From positions 4,321 to 68,320 of the forward strand of contig JAYZJV010000006.1 in assembly GCA_036164085.1 (NCBI GenBank): 64,000 nt of DNA. The letters run 5' to 3'. This document shows positions 18,044 through 27,133 of the stretch, piece by piece (the stretch's first letter is position 1; the number at the start of each line of letters is the position of its first letter). Under the pieces are notes generated by a model. That model was not told where the DNA came from, ran no database searches, and was given only the letters and a program-made list of their open reading frames with translations. The stretch comes from TMED-70 sp036164085. Lineage in GTDB: Bacteria; Chloroflexota; Dehalococcoidia; Lucifugimonadales; Lucifugimonadaceae. The translations under genes and the position numbers were made by a program.

Positions 18044-19036
18044 ATGAAGAAAAAATATAAAGCAGTAAAGTTTTGGGCTAAAATACCACATGGGATCTGG
18101 CTTAGAGAAGCAACAAGTGTTTCGGTTGACAGTAAAGATAATGTTTATGTTTTCAATAGAGGTAATATTCCTTTATTAATTTTTGATAAAAATGGAAATC
18201 TCAAACAAACATGGGGCAACGATGACCCTTTTGGAGAAATAAAAGTTCAAGCTTTGCGAATAGATTATAAATTACAGACATGGGCAGGTTCGAGATTTGT
18301 AAGACCACATTCTATACTACTTGATCATGAAGATAATATTTGGTGTGTTGACGACAGTGGTCATAAAATATATAAATATAATCAGTCTTTCGAAGTACAA
18401 TTATCACTGGGTGATGGTAATCCTTCTGAGAGAGAAAGTGGACTCCCTTTCAATAGACCTACTGATATTACAATTAATAAATCCAATGGAGATATATTTA
18501 TTTCAGATGGGTATGGGAATTCAAGAATTCATCATTATGATTCAGAGGGAAAATTTATAAACAGTTGGGGAGAATCTGGAACTGGGCCAGGTCAATTTTC
18601 ACTTCCTCACAATTTATGTATGATAGGTGACGATGAATTGATAGTGTGTGATAGAGAAAATCATAGAGTGCAAATTTTTTCTACAAAAGGAGAATTTATA
18701 AGAGAATGGCATGTTCATAAAGCTACTGCTGTTACTATAGATAATGATGGAAACATTTTTATTGCAGAGCAAGGTCCTCCTCCCGTTCAATATGGAGTAA
18801 AGAATTTAGGTCATTCAGTGGGAATTTGGAATAAAAATGGTGAGCTTTTGAATCGACTTGGTTCAGAACTTCCGGGAGAAGAACCTGATCAATTTTTATG
18901 GCCTCATTCTATTTCTGTTGACTCGAAAGGAAGAATTTTTGTAGCAGAAGTTTCATATGTTGAAGTTGGTAGAACCCTTTCTCCACCAAGAGAGATGACA
19001 AGCCTAAGGGTTTGGGAGCCTTTATCTGACAACTAA
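18044..19036 (+). CDS. NHL-repeat beta-propeller protein
   Basis: A 330-residue protein built of NHL-type blades: repeats such as RPTDITINKSNGDIFISDGY, DELIVCDRENHRVQIF and FLWPHSISVDSKGRIFVAE each carry the NHL-like turn between strands. About six blades are expected. Related sequences are often labelled peptidylglycine-lyase-like, but I do not see grounds for that activity. No signal peptide, so it is probably cytoplasmic. It follows recG by 19 bases and overlaps the 3' end of leuS by 15 bases, tail to tail, the largest such overlap in the window. Function unknown. Confidence 0.8.
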   Translation: MKKKYKAVKFWAKIPHGIWLREATSVSVDSKDNVYVFNRGNIPLLIFDKNGNLKQTWGNDDPFGEIKVQALRIDYKLQTWAGSRFVRPHSILLDHEDNIWCVDDSGHKIYKYNQSFEVQLSLGDGNPSERESGLPFNRPTDITINKSNGDIFISDGYGNSRIHHYDSEGKFINSWGESGTGPGQFSLPHNLCMIGDDELIVCDRENHRVQIFSTKGEFIREWHVHKATAVTIDNDGNIFIAEQGPPPVQYGVKNLGHSVGIWNKNGELLNRLGSELPGEEPDQFLWPHSISVDSKGRIFVAEVSYVEVGRTLSPPREMTSLRVWEPLSDN

Positions 19037-21469
19037 GTTAATTAGTTTATTTTCGATATATATTTCTTTTATTATTTCTTTTCCTGAAATATGTTTTTGT
19101 ATTTTTTCTGAATCATTTATGTATTTTTTAATTTCTTCAATAGTTATATTTTTTTCCATTTCTACTTGATCCCTTAACTTTCCGTTCACCTGAATAATAA
19201 GTGTAAAATCAGATTTTTCTATTAGACCTTCATCAAATGTAGGGTTTACTTGCATATGAACAGAATTTTTATGTCCTAATTTTTGCCAAAGTTCTTCTGA
19301 TATATGAGGACAAATTGGAGAAAGATGAATTAATAATCTTTTTAATGAGTCGGTCCAATCTGATTTGGAAACTTTTCCATTACCTCTTATTTTCAAAAGT
19401 AAATTAGTGTATTCCATTAAAGAAGCTATAGATGTGTTGTATTTGAAATTTTTCATGTCTTGCAAAACATTTTTTGTAGTAATATTACTTTTTTGAGTTA
19501 AATTTTTAGATTCTTCTTCATCAATATCAACTTCTTTATAATCATTACTAGCAAGATCCCAAATCCTGTGCAACCATCTGTAAACACCATTTATCCCTGA
19601 ATCTGACCAGTCCCCCCCTCTGTCCCATGGCCCTAAAAACATTAAATATGCTCTAACAGAATCTGCCCCATATTGTTTTACTAAAGGTTCTGGATTTAAT
19701 GGATTGTTTCTTTTTGAAATTTTCATATGTCTTGCCAACATAACTCCCTGATTAAATAGTCTTTTATAAGGTTCATCAAAATCTACATATCCTAAATCTC
19801 TAAGAACTTTATTAAAAAATCTTGCGTATAAAAGATGCATTACAGCGTGCTCAGCTCCCCCCATATATTGATCGACTGGGGACCAATTAGAAATCCTTTC
19901 TTTTTCAAAGGGATAATCAATTGATCCTGGGCTTGCAAATCTTAAGTGATACCAAGAAGAGTCCATAAATGTATCCATAGTATCTGTTTCTCTTTTTAAT
20001 CTTCCTAATTTTGGATGATTAAAATAAAGGAAATTTTCATCAAGAGTTAAGGGTGATTGTCCAGTTGGCATAAATTCTTTCACATCTGGTAATACTACAG
20101 GTAAGAATTCTTCATCAACAGGTATTATTTTATCGTTGTCATCATAAAACATAGGAATTGGAGTTCCCCAATATCTTTGCCTTGAGATAAGCCAGTCTCT
20201 TAAATGATAGGTAATGGTTTTTTCTCCAGAATTTTTTGATTCGATTAAATTTGCTATGTTTCTTTTAGCATCAATATTGTTTATTCCATCAAAATCTCCA
20301 GAATTTACCAGTATCCCATTTTCTGTGTATGCTTGCTTTAGCTCTGTATTCTTAGATCCATCAGAAGAAATAACTAGTCTTATAGGAAGTTTGTATTTTT
20401 TTGCAAAAATAAAATCTCTTTCATCATGAGCAGGTACCCCCATGACTGCTCCTGTTCCATAAGAAGAAAGAACATAGTCTCCAATAAAAACAGGAATTTT
20501 TTCATTATTTATTGGGTTGATGCAAGATATGTCTGTTTTAACTCCTGTTTTTTCTCTTACAGTTGAAGTTCTATCTATTTCTGATAATTTTTGTGAGTTT
20601 AATATATAGTTTTCAACTTCTTTATTTTTATGTAATTTAAGTTTTTTAATCAATGGATGTTCTGGAGCTAAAACTAAAAAAGTAACGCCAAAAACTGTGT
20701 CAATCCTAGTTGTGAAAGTACTTATTTTTTCATTAGTTTCATTTACCTTAAAATCAATAGTAACTCCCTCTGATTTGCCAATCCAATTTTTTTGCATTTG
20801 CTTTATTTTTTCAGGCCATTCTAAGTCTTCCATATCAAGTAATTCTTCAGCATAATCAGTTATTTTAAAATACCATTGAGGCATCATTTTTTTTACTACC
20901 TCGGCTCCAGACCTCTCAGATTTACCATCTACAACCTGTTCATTTGCTAAGGTTGTTTGATCTATGGGATCCCACCAAACAGGTCCATTTTTTCTATAGG
21001 CTAGTTTGTTTTTATACATATCTAAAAAAAACTTTTGATTCCACTTATAATACTCTGGAGTGCATGTTACTAATTTTCTATTCCAATCATAAGAATTCCC
21101 CATCATATCAAACTGTTTTTGCATATTTTGAATATTGTCAAAAGTCCATTTTTTAGGATTGATATTTCTTTTTATTGCTGCATTTTCTGCTGGTAATCCA
21201 AACGCATCGAACCCTTGTGGATGCATGACATTATAGCCTTCTAATCTTTTAAACCTCGCATGAGCATCTGCTGGAGCAAAAGCAAACCAGTGCCCTATAT
21301 GTAAATCCCCCGAAGGATAAGGGAACATTGATAATGCATACCAATTTTTTTTTGAATCAACTCTATCTGGTGTTTTATAAATGTCATCTTTTTTCCAGAT
21401 GGTTTGCCATTTTTTTTCAACCTTCTCTGGGACATAGGTTTTTGAATTACCTTCTTCTTCTTTGAGCAT
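19022..21469 (-). CDS. leuS: Leucyl-tRNA synthetase
   Basis: Charges tRNA-Leu. A complete 815-residue class-I synthetase: PYPSGDLHIGH with HIGH at residues 57-60, the editing domain with TTRIDTVFGVTFLVLAPEHP, the zinc/connective region, DTMDTFMDSSWY, and the KMSKS-type loop as KISKR (583-587), followed by NNPLNPEPLVKQYGADSVR. Both this and the ileS gene have departures in the KMSKS loop. The C-terminal domain is the short bacterial type. Divergent from the D-aminoacylase-like gene, with 74 bases between starts. Confidence 0.96.
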   Translation of the reverse strand: MLKEEEGNSKTYVPEKVEKKWQTIWKKDDIYKTPDRVDSKKNWYALSMFPYPSGDLHIGHWFAFAPADAHARFKRLEGYNVMHPQGFDAFGLPAENAAIKRNINPKKWTFDNIQNMQKQFDMMGNSYDWNRKLVTCTPEYYKWNQKFFLDMYKNKLAYRKNGPVWWDPIDQTTLANEQVVDGKSERSGAEVVKKMMPQWYFKITDYAEELLDMEDLEWPEKIKQMQKNWIGKSEGVTIDFKVNETNEKISTFTTRIDTVFGVTFLVLAPEHPLIKKLKLHKNKEVENYILNSQKLSEIDRTSTVREKTGVKTDISCINPINNEKIPVFIGDYVLSSYGTGAVMGVPAHDERDFIFAKKYKLPIRLVISSDGSKNTELKQAYTENGILVNSGDFDGINNIDAKRNIANLIESKNSGEKTITYHLRDWLISRQRYWGTPIPMFYDDNDKIIPVDEEFLPVVLPDVKEFMPTGQSPLTLDENFLYFNHPKLGRLKRETDTMDTFMDSSWYHLRFASPGSIDYPFEKERISNWSPVDQYMGGAEHAVMHLLYARFFNKVLRDLGYVDFDEPYKRLFNQGVMLARHMKISKRNNPLNPEPLVKQYGADSVRAYLMFLGPWDRGGDWSDSGINGVYRWLHRIWDLASNDYKEVDIDEEESKNLTQKSNITTKNVLQDMKNFKYNTSIASLMEYTNLLLKIRGNGKVSKSDWTDSLKRLLIHLSPICPHISEELWQKLGHKNSVHMQVNPTFDEGLIEKSDFTLIIQVNGKLRDQVEMEKNITIEEIKKYINDSEKIQKHISGKEIIKEIYIENKLINLVVR

Positions 21470-21543
21470 TATTTATAATTGTTTATCTTATTATGTAATA
21501 TAGTATAAATGGATTATTTAAAAATTTAACTTTGGTGAGAAGA

Positions 21544-23127
21544 ATGTTTGATTTAATTATAAAAAATGGCACTGTATATGATGGAACTGGAAATAAACCC
21601 CAAAAAATCGATTTAGGTATAATTGCTGATAAAATATCCCGATTGGGAAATTTAGATGGAGTTGAATCAAAACAGATTATTGATGCTGAAGGGTTATCAA
21701 TTTCTCCAGGATTTATAGACACTCATTCTCATGCTGATTTTGATATTTTAAAAAATCCTCAACATATGTACGGAATATCTCAAGGAGTCACAACTGAAAT
21801 TCTTTCTCCTGATGGGATAGGAATTGTTCCATTAAGTAAATCAAAGTCAAAAGAACACATAAAATATCTATCAGGGATTTTAGGTCTTCCTACTGAAGAA
21901 TTTGATGGCACATCTTTTTCTGAAGCTAAGAAATACTATCATAAAAAAAGCAAGTGTAACGTTGCTGTATTTGCTGCTCACGGTCCATTGAGATTAGAGC
22001 TGTGTGGAATGGAGGATTTGCCATTAGATGGAGATCTTATGAAAAAAGCAAAATACAATCTTGAAGAGGCTTTTGAGCAAGGAGCAGCTGGCTTTTCAAC
22101 AGGTTTAGATTACTATCCTCAAACTTTTTCTACAACAGATGAACTAATTGAATTATCAAAAATAGCTGCATCTAAAGACAAAGTATATTCTGTTCATCTT
22201 AGAAGTCATGAAAAAGACAGAGCATTTGCCAATGGAGGCATATTAGAAGCCATAGAAGTAGCAAGAAAGTCTAATGTTTCTTTATTAGTTGAACATTACA
22301 GAACAGTAGAATCAAATGCTGGTGAAATTGATAAGTTACTTGAACCTGTTGATAATGCTAAAAAAGAAGGAATAGATATAACTATGGAGACTTATTCTTA
22401 TCCAGTTGGTTGTACAGTTCCGTTGATATTTTTTCCAGGACCATTTCATCTTGGTGGTTTTGATAATGTTATGTCGATACTGAAAGACAAAGCCCAGAGA
22501 GAATACTGGGAGAAAGAATTATTAAAAAATTCTCCAAGGCATGATATAGAAGGAGCAATGTGGACATCAATTGGTAATGATGACTTAAAAGAGTATGCTG
22601 GATTAAGTGTAAAAGATGCAGCAGAAATGGACAACATATCCCCTATACAACACGTAATGGACATAATGTTGAAAACAGAATTAAATTGTGGTTTTAGAGT
22701 GATTCCTCCCGCTAGTATTTCAAAATGGAGAAAAGTAGAAGAAGATATTATGACTCTTCTACAAAGACCTGATTATTTAGTTGGGTCAGACTCAGTTCCT
22801 ACTGGTCAAGTAATACACCCAAGAGCTTATGGATGTTTCACAAGAATACTAGGAAGACTCAGAAGAAGGTTTAATATACCTCTTGAGCTTTTGATTAATA
22901 GAATGACAAAATTTCCTGCAGATAAAATAGGATTACAAGGAAGAGGTCATATTAGAGAAAATAATTTTGCTGACTTAGTGATTTTTGATCCAGATGAGAT
23001 AAATGATTTAGCTACTTTTGAAGATCCAGAAATTTTTTCAGTAGGAATCAGAAAAGTTTTTGTCAATGGTAAATTGTCGTATCAGAATAAAAAAGAAGTG
23101 AACGAATTAAACGGCTACTTCATCTAA
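21544..23127 (+). CDS. N-acyl-D-amino-acid deacylase-like amidohydrolase
   Basis: A 527-residue amidohydrolase-3 enzyme resembling D-aminoacylase, which removes acyl groups from N-acyl-D-amino acids. FDLIIKNGTVYDGTG opens the small beta domain, DTHSHADFD gives the first metal histidines, SVHLRSHEKD supplies a further one, and VGSDSVPTGQ holds the catalytic Asp. The usual VGNCG turn after GVTT, whose Cys binds zinc in characterised D-aminoacylases, reads LSPDGIG, so the metal site or substrate may differ. ATG 21544 is chosen over GTG 21532 since the family starts just before FDLIIKNG. It overlaps the 3' end of the facing dehydratase gene by 4 bases. Confidence 0.82.
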   Translation: MFDLIIKNGTVYDGTGNKPQKIDLGIIADKISRLGNLDGVESKQIIDAEGLSISPGFIDTHSHADFDILKNPQHMYGISQGVTTEILSPDGIGIVPLSKSKSKEHIKYLSGILGLPTEEFDGTSFSEAKKYYHKKSKCNVAVFAAHGPLRLELCGMEDLPLDGDLMKKAKYNLEEAFEQGAAGFSTGLDYYPQTFSTTDELIELSKIAASKDKVYSVHLRSHEKDRAFANGGILEAIEVARKSNVSLLVEHYRTVESNAGEIDKLLEPVDNAKKEGIDITMETYSYPVGCTVPLIFFPGPFHLGGFDNVMSILKDKAQREYWEKELLKNSPRHDIEGAMWTSIGNDDLKEYAGLSVKDAAEMDNISPIQHVMDIMLKTELNCGFRVIPPASISKWRKVEEDIMTLLQRPDYLVGSDSVPTGQVIHPRAYGCFTRILGRLRRRFNIPLELLINRMTKFPADKIGLQGRGHIRENNFADLVIFDPDEINDLATFEDPEIFSVGIRKVFVNGKLSYQNKKEVNELNGYFI

Positions 23128-24422
23128 GGTTTTACAACTGAACCATCAGCTCTTCTAACTGTATCCCAAGCCCCACCATATTCCCTTTCTTTGAAAGGAA
23201 ACTTTTTAGCTAGTTTTTCATCAATATCTATTCCTAATCCAGGTTGGTCATTTCCCCACATCATTCCATCTTTAACCTCTGGGCATCCAGGAAAAACTTC
23301 CTTTGTGTTTTCTCCAAAAATTGAATATTCTTGTATACCAAAATTAGTACTACTTAAATCTAACGCTAAATTTGCAGCATGTCCAACAGGAGAAGTATCT
23401 CCTGGACCATGCCATGCAGTTCTTACTCCCATTATCTCACCCATTGCAGCAATTTTTTTTGCTGGTGATATTCCACCTATATCTGATATATGAATTCTTA
23501 TAAAATCAATTAATCTATCTTGCAACATAGGAATAATTTCATGTGGAGAGCTATATAATTCACCCATTGCAATGGGTGTTGATGTTTGATTTCTTACCAT
23601 TTTAAAATATTGATTATCTTCAGGGCTGAATAGGTCTTCTAAGAAAAAAAGTTGATATTTTTCAACTTCTTTTGCAAACCAAACGCCTAAAATTGGCGGG
23701 ATTCGTTCATGTACGTCGTGTAGTATTTCTACTCCATATCCAAAACGATTCCTTATGTATTCAAATAAAGATAGAGCAGATCTCATATACGGCTTTGGTT
23801 CAAAGACCCCACCTGGATGCGCATATAATTTCTTTTCATCATAGTTTTTTATTCTTTTAGTGATCGGTATGGGCCCAAGTTTAGGGTCAGTATTACCAAT
23901 CGTTTGATTTCCAGTTTTAGCAGATTTATTGCCATAGGTAGAATAACCTGGAGTTGATATTTGCACTCTAATATGATGAAATCCTTTTTCTATGTAAGAT
24001 TGCATCTGATCACCTACTTCTTCTTCTGAATCCCCAGATGTGTGTACATATACAGCTGCTGCTTCTCTTGTTTTACCACCTAGTAGATCATAAAGAGGCA
24101 TATTAGCCATTTTTCCTTTTATATCCCATAATGCTTGATCCACTCCTGATAGGGCATTATTTAAAACTGGTCCATTTCTCCAATAAGAAGACACATAAGA
24201 AGATTGCCAAATATCCTCTATATTATTTACTTCTGCTCCAACAAGGAAAGGTTTTAAATAATCTTCTATGGCTGACTTCACAGGATTAGGCCTTTGTGTA
24301 AAAGTAGAACAACCTACACCATAAAGACCATCTGTATCAGTAAGAATTTTTACTATAACCAGTCTTATATTATCTGGTTCTGTAAAAATTACTTTTATGT
24401 CTTTTATTTTGGGATTAGCCAT
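23124..24422 (-). CDS. Mannonate dehydratase-like enolase-superfamily protein (ManD/RspA type)
   Basis: Enolase-superfamily acid-sugar dehydratase closest in pattern to ManD, which converts D-mannonate (or D-gluconate) to 2-keto-3-deoxygluconate; RspA-type relatives are often weakly active. Visible: GVGCSTFTQRP, SSYWRNGPVLNNALSGVDQALWDIKGK, the Arg of IRVQISTPGY (R152) with nearby tyrosines on the mobile loop, metal and acid residues D236 and H238 in HDVHER, E262 in LEDLF, E288 in MGELYSSPHE, and H338 in WHGPGDTSPVGHAA. All key ManD positions are therefore kept. The 432-residue length exceeds the typical 400 by a loop insertion. First-choice substrates are D-mannonate or D-gluconate; not testable by eye. 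Upstream on the same strand lie an FKBP lipoprotein and an HpcH aldolase. Confidence 0.85.
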   Translation of the reverse strand: MANPKIKDIKVIFTEPDNIRLVIVKILTDTDGLYGVGCSTFTQRPNPVKSAIEDYLKPFLVGAEVNNIEDIWQSSYVSSYWRNGPVLNNALSGVDQALWDIKGKMANMPLYDLLGGKTREAAAVYVHTSGDSEEEVGDQMQSYIEKGFHHIRVQISTPGYSTYGNKSAKTGNQTIGNTDPKLGPIPITKRIKNYDEKKLYAHPGGVFEPKPYMRSALSLFEYIRNRFGYGVEILHDVHERIPPILGVWFAKEVEKYQLFFLEDLFSPEDNQYFKMVRNQTSTPIAMGELYSSPHEIIPMLQDRLIDFIRIHISDIGGISPAKKIAAMGEIMGVRTAWHGPGDTSPVGHAANLALDLSSTNFGIQEYSIFGENTKEVFPGCPEVKDGMMWGNDQPGLGIDIDEKLAKKFPFKEREYGGAWDTVRRADGSVVKP

Positions 24423-24431
24423 TTTGAATTC

Positions 24432-25001
24432 CTAATTAGTTTTATTTTTTTCTTCTTGAGACTTAAGGTAGTCTTCAACCGATTGGATATCTTCTAATTC
24501 AACATAAAAAAACAAAGTACTATTACCAGGGATTCTTGGAGGAGCACCTTGTACTCCATATCCTAATTCTGGAGGTATTTTTATCAATATTTTCCCGTTT
24601 TTTCCTATTTTAGTAATGCCTATTTGCCATCCTTGAATAACTCTTGATAAAGGAAATACGGAAGAGCTATTTCTAGTATAAGAAGAATCAAACACACAAC
24701 CGTTTTCTAACCATCCTGTATACTTTGCAGTTACTAAATAATTTATATCAGGTTTTTCAGACTGACCTTCCTCAAGTATAAAATAATCTATTCCAGATTC
24801 ATCTGATGTCAAATTATTTGATTGCAGTTCATTCAGTTGCGGATAAGATTCAACATAATATTGATTCTGGCAGTACATTGTAGATGGAGTTGGCTCAATA
24901 ATTGGAATTTTTGCATCTTTTGAAGGATCTGCTCCACCGCCTCTGCATCCAAAAATAATGAATAAAGCTAGAAGAAAAAAAACTTTGATTTTTTTGCTCA
25001 A
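24432..25001 (-). CDS. FKBP-type peptidyl-prolyl isomerase, lipoprotein
   Basis: A 189-residue exported folding factor. The N-terminus has two lysines, a hydrophobic stretch and a lipobox ending FGC (Cys19), so it should be lipid-anchored outside the membrane. The FKBP domain covers roughly residues 85-175, with VTAKYTGWLENGCVFDSSY, FPLSRVIQGWQIGI and IKIPPELGYG, the family's ligand-pocket segments. The start is TTG 25001, two bases after the stop of the aldolase gene, with GAAGGAG ahead; no ATG is suitably placed. It lies between two sugar-acid genes but its role is probably general folding of exported proteins. Confidence 0.88.
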   Translation of the reverse strand: MSKKIKVFFLLALFIIFGCRGGGADPSKDAKIPIIEPTPSTMYCQNQYYVESYPQLNELQSNNLTSDESGIDYFILEEGQSEKPDINYLVTAKYTGWLENGCVFDSSYTRNSSSVFPLSRVIQGWQIGITKIGKNGKILIKIPPELGYGVQGAPPRIPGNSTLFFYVELEDIQSVEDYLKSQEEKNKTN

Positions 25002-25003
25002 AT

Positions 25004-25762
25004 TTAACTTTCTCCTTCATTTACGAATTGTTTGGCTCCATTTGCCATCCATTCTCCTGTTCCTGCGAACAGAAATTGAACACCCATTCTTGCAAATTTA
25101 TTAGTATTTGATAAATTACACATTGTCCCAGCAGTTTTGCCAGAGTCTATTATTTTTTTCAAAGCATTGTCAATTGTAGATGTAACTTCTTTGTTACCCA
25201 TGTCATTTATATAACCCATTGATTGTGCAAAATCACCAGGTGCTACAAAGAACACATCGATATCATCAACTTCCAAAATAGAATCAAGGTTTTTATAAGC
25301 AACAATATCTTCAATAAGTATTACAAGTAAACTTTTATCGTTCGCAATTTCTAAGAAATTTGGAACTCCGTATCCTTGCCTAGAAGTAGTCATTCCTCTT
25401 TGCCCTATTGGGGCGAATTTTCCTCCTGCAACTACATTTTCTGCTTCTTCTTTTGTGTTGACGTGGGGAACGACAATGCCTTGTGCTCCAAGGTCTAAGG
25501 TTCTATATATTTGACCTTGTGAATTTTCGTTTATTCTGACTACTGAAGTAAGACCCCAAAGGTCACAAGCTCTTGTCATATCTCCAATATTATTTGGACC
25601 TACTAGGCCATGTTCTCCTTCCATCCAAATTCCATCTATGCCTGATTCAACAGCTGCATGGCCAAATGCATCTATATCAGAAGCATGTGCATTGCCTGCA
25701 GCTATGTATGCTCTTTCACCGTTATTTAGTTTTTCTTTTACTCTATTTGCTCTCATTTCCAT
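25004..25762 (-). CDS. HpcH/HpaI-family 2-keto-3-deoxy acid aldolase
   Basis: Class-II, metal-dependent pyruvate aldolase family: cleaves 2-keto-3-deoxy acids to pyruvate and an aldehyde. The barrel motifs are clear: WMEGEHGLVG (catalytic His and substrate loop), VVRINENSQGQIYRTLDLGAQGIVVPHV, an Arg/Gly segment IGQRGMTTSRQGYG, ILIEDIVAYKNLDSI with the metal Glu and FVAPGDFAQSMG with the metal Asp. Length 252 is standard. The start at 25762 follows AAGGTG by four bases. It is flanked by two enolase-family dehydratases on the same strand with short spacers, so it is likely the aldolase acting on their product; the precise sugar acid is an inference. Confidence 0.88.
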   Translation of the reverse strand: MEMRANRVKEKLNNGERAYIAAGNAHASDIDAFGHAAVESGIDGIWMEGEHGLVGPNNIGDMTRACDLWGLTSVVRINENSQGQIYRTLDLGAQGIVVPHVNTKEEAENVVAGGKFAPIGQRGMTTSRQGYGVPNFLEIANDKSLLVILIEDIVAYKNLDSILEVDDIDVFFVAPGDFAQSMGYINDMGNKEVTSTIDNALKKIIDSGKTAGTMCNLSNTNKFARMGVQFLFAGTGEWMANGAKQFVNEGES

Positions 25763-25779
25763 TTTTCACCTTCAATTAA

Positions 25780-27057
25780 CTAGTTTTTATTATCATATGC
25801 ATGTTTGCTATTTGTGTATCCTGGTCCTTTACCTTTTTTCCATAGATGATTTTCTAATACCTTTGTATCAATATTAACACCCCATCCTGGTCCTTCAGGT
25901 ATATCTACGACACCATTTTTTATCTTTAATGGGCCTCCTATCATCTCATCCTTCCAAGGAACATCATCAATGTCTATTTCCATTATTCTTACATTTGGAA
26001 CGTTTGCACACAGATTTAGTGAGATCATAGTTGATAAGTGAGAATAATAATTATGAGGAGCAATATTTATTTGATGGCTTGCTGCAAGAGCTGCGACTTC
26101 TTTAGCGTTTATAAATCCTTGCCATGGGATATCAATCATTGCTACATCCATTGATCTTTTATCAAAATAAGGCCTGTAATCAGTTATTCCTAATAGGTTT
26201 TCCCCTGAAGTAATAGGAACATCAGTTGAATCAGTTATTTCTCTCAATGCATCGGGCTCATACATATCTATTTCAACCCACATCATATTATAATTTTCTA
26301 AAACCTTGCAAATCTTCTTAACGGCTTGAGGTTTGAAATTAAAATTTAGATCAAGACCAATAGTTACTTTTCCTTCAGATCCTTCTTGTAATGCACTAAT
26401 ATGATCTTCTATTACATCCAAGAGTTCATAATTAATAAAAGTCTGACTATCCGCTGTATATTCTAATCCTTGATCTGTAGTTCCATAACCTCCTCCAAAA
26501 CAACCAAAAAAAACATAAGTACTTTCTGGAGGGTTACTCAATGGAGAATCTGGACGAACAATTATATTCGTTTTTAATGATGTATATCCTTTGTCTTTTA
26601 CTTCTTTACCAAGATTTATAATATCTTGTCTTGAATTAAGAGGATCTACTCCTAACTGCTTATAACTTCTAGCTCTGGAAGTTCCACAATGAGACCAATA
26701 AATTTTTTGTTTATTTCTAACCTTTCCTCCAAAAAGATCATAAACTGGAACCCCATGATGTTTTCCTTTTATATCCCATAATGCCAACTCAATACCTGCA
26801 ATAGCCTTTAGGGCAATACCACCTTTTGATTGAATAGCCATTCTTTGCAAATCCCAAAATATAGATTGAATATTTAAAGGATCTCTTCCTAACAACAAAG
26901 GCTTAAAATCTTCTACAGAACCAACTATCCCCCATGGATTTCTTCCATCGGACATTTCTCCGTATCCAGTTATACCAGAGTCTGTAATAATTTCTGTAAA
27001 TTGCCAAGGTCTCCAACCAGCATCAACAACATAAGTATTAATAGATTCTATTTTCAT
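25780..27057 (-). CDS. Enolase-superfamily acid-sugar dehydratase (mandelate racemase subgroup)
   Basis: A 425-residue member of the mandelate-racemase subgroup. Metal ligands are D in GLDLNFNFKP, E in WVEIDMYEPD and E in PITSGENLLG; the His of NIAPHNYYSH with the Asp of MIDIPWQG forms the His-Asp dyad that abstracts the alpha proton. The usual KxK on the second strand reads LKTNI, so the opposite-face base is altered, which narrows the possible stereochemistry. Start ATG 27057 has a GGGGAG ribosome site; an in-frame ATG at 27096 is rejected. Genes for an aldolase, an FKBP lipoprotein and a ManD-like enzyme follow closely, making a catabolic operon. Substrate unknown; galactonate, glucarate or fuconate types are all possible. 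Confidence 0.83.
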   Translation of the reverse strand: MKIESINTYVVDAGWRPWQFTEIITDSGITGYGEMSDGRNPWGIVGSVEDFKPLLLGRDPLNIQSIFWDLQRMAIQSKGGIALKAIAGIELALWDIKGKHHGVPVYDLFGGKVRNKQKIYWSHCGTSRARSYKQLGVDPLNSRQDIINLGKEVKDKGYTSLKTNIIVRPDSPLSNPPESTYVFFGCFGGGYGTTDQGLEYTADSQTFINYELLDVIEDHISALQEGSEGKVTIGLDLNFNFKPQAVKKICKVLENYNMMWVEIDMYEPDALREITDSTDVPITSGENLLGITDYRPYFDKRSMDVAMIDIPWQGFINAKEVAALAASHQINIAPHNYYSHLSTMISLNLCANVPNVRIMEIDIDDVPWKDEMIGGPLKIKNGVVDIPEGPGWGVNIDTKVLENHLWKKGKGPGYTNSKHAYDNKN

Positions 27058-27133
27058 ATCTTTACTCCCCACTAGTGATATATGTAATATAGACATAAAT
27101 TTATTTAAAGTAAATAAGCTAAAGAAAAGAACT

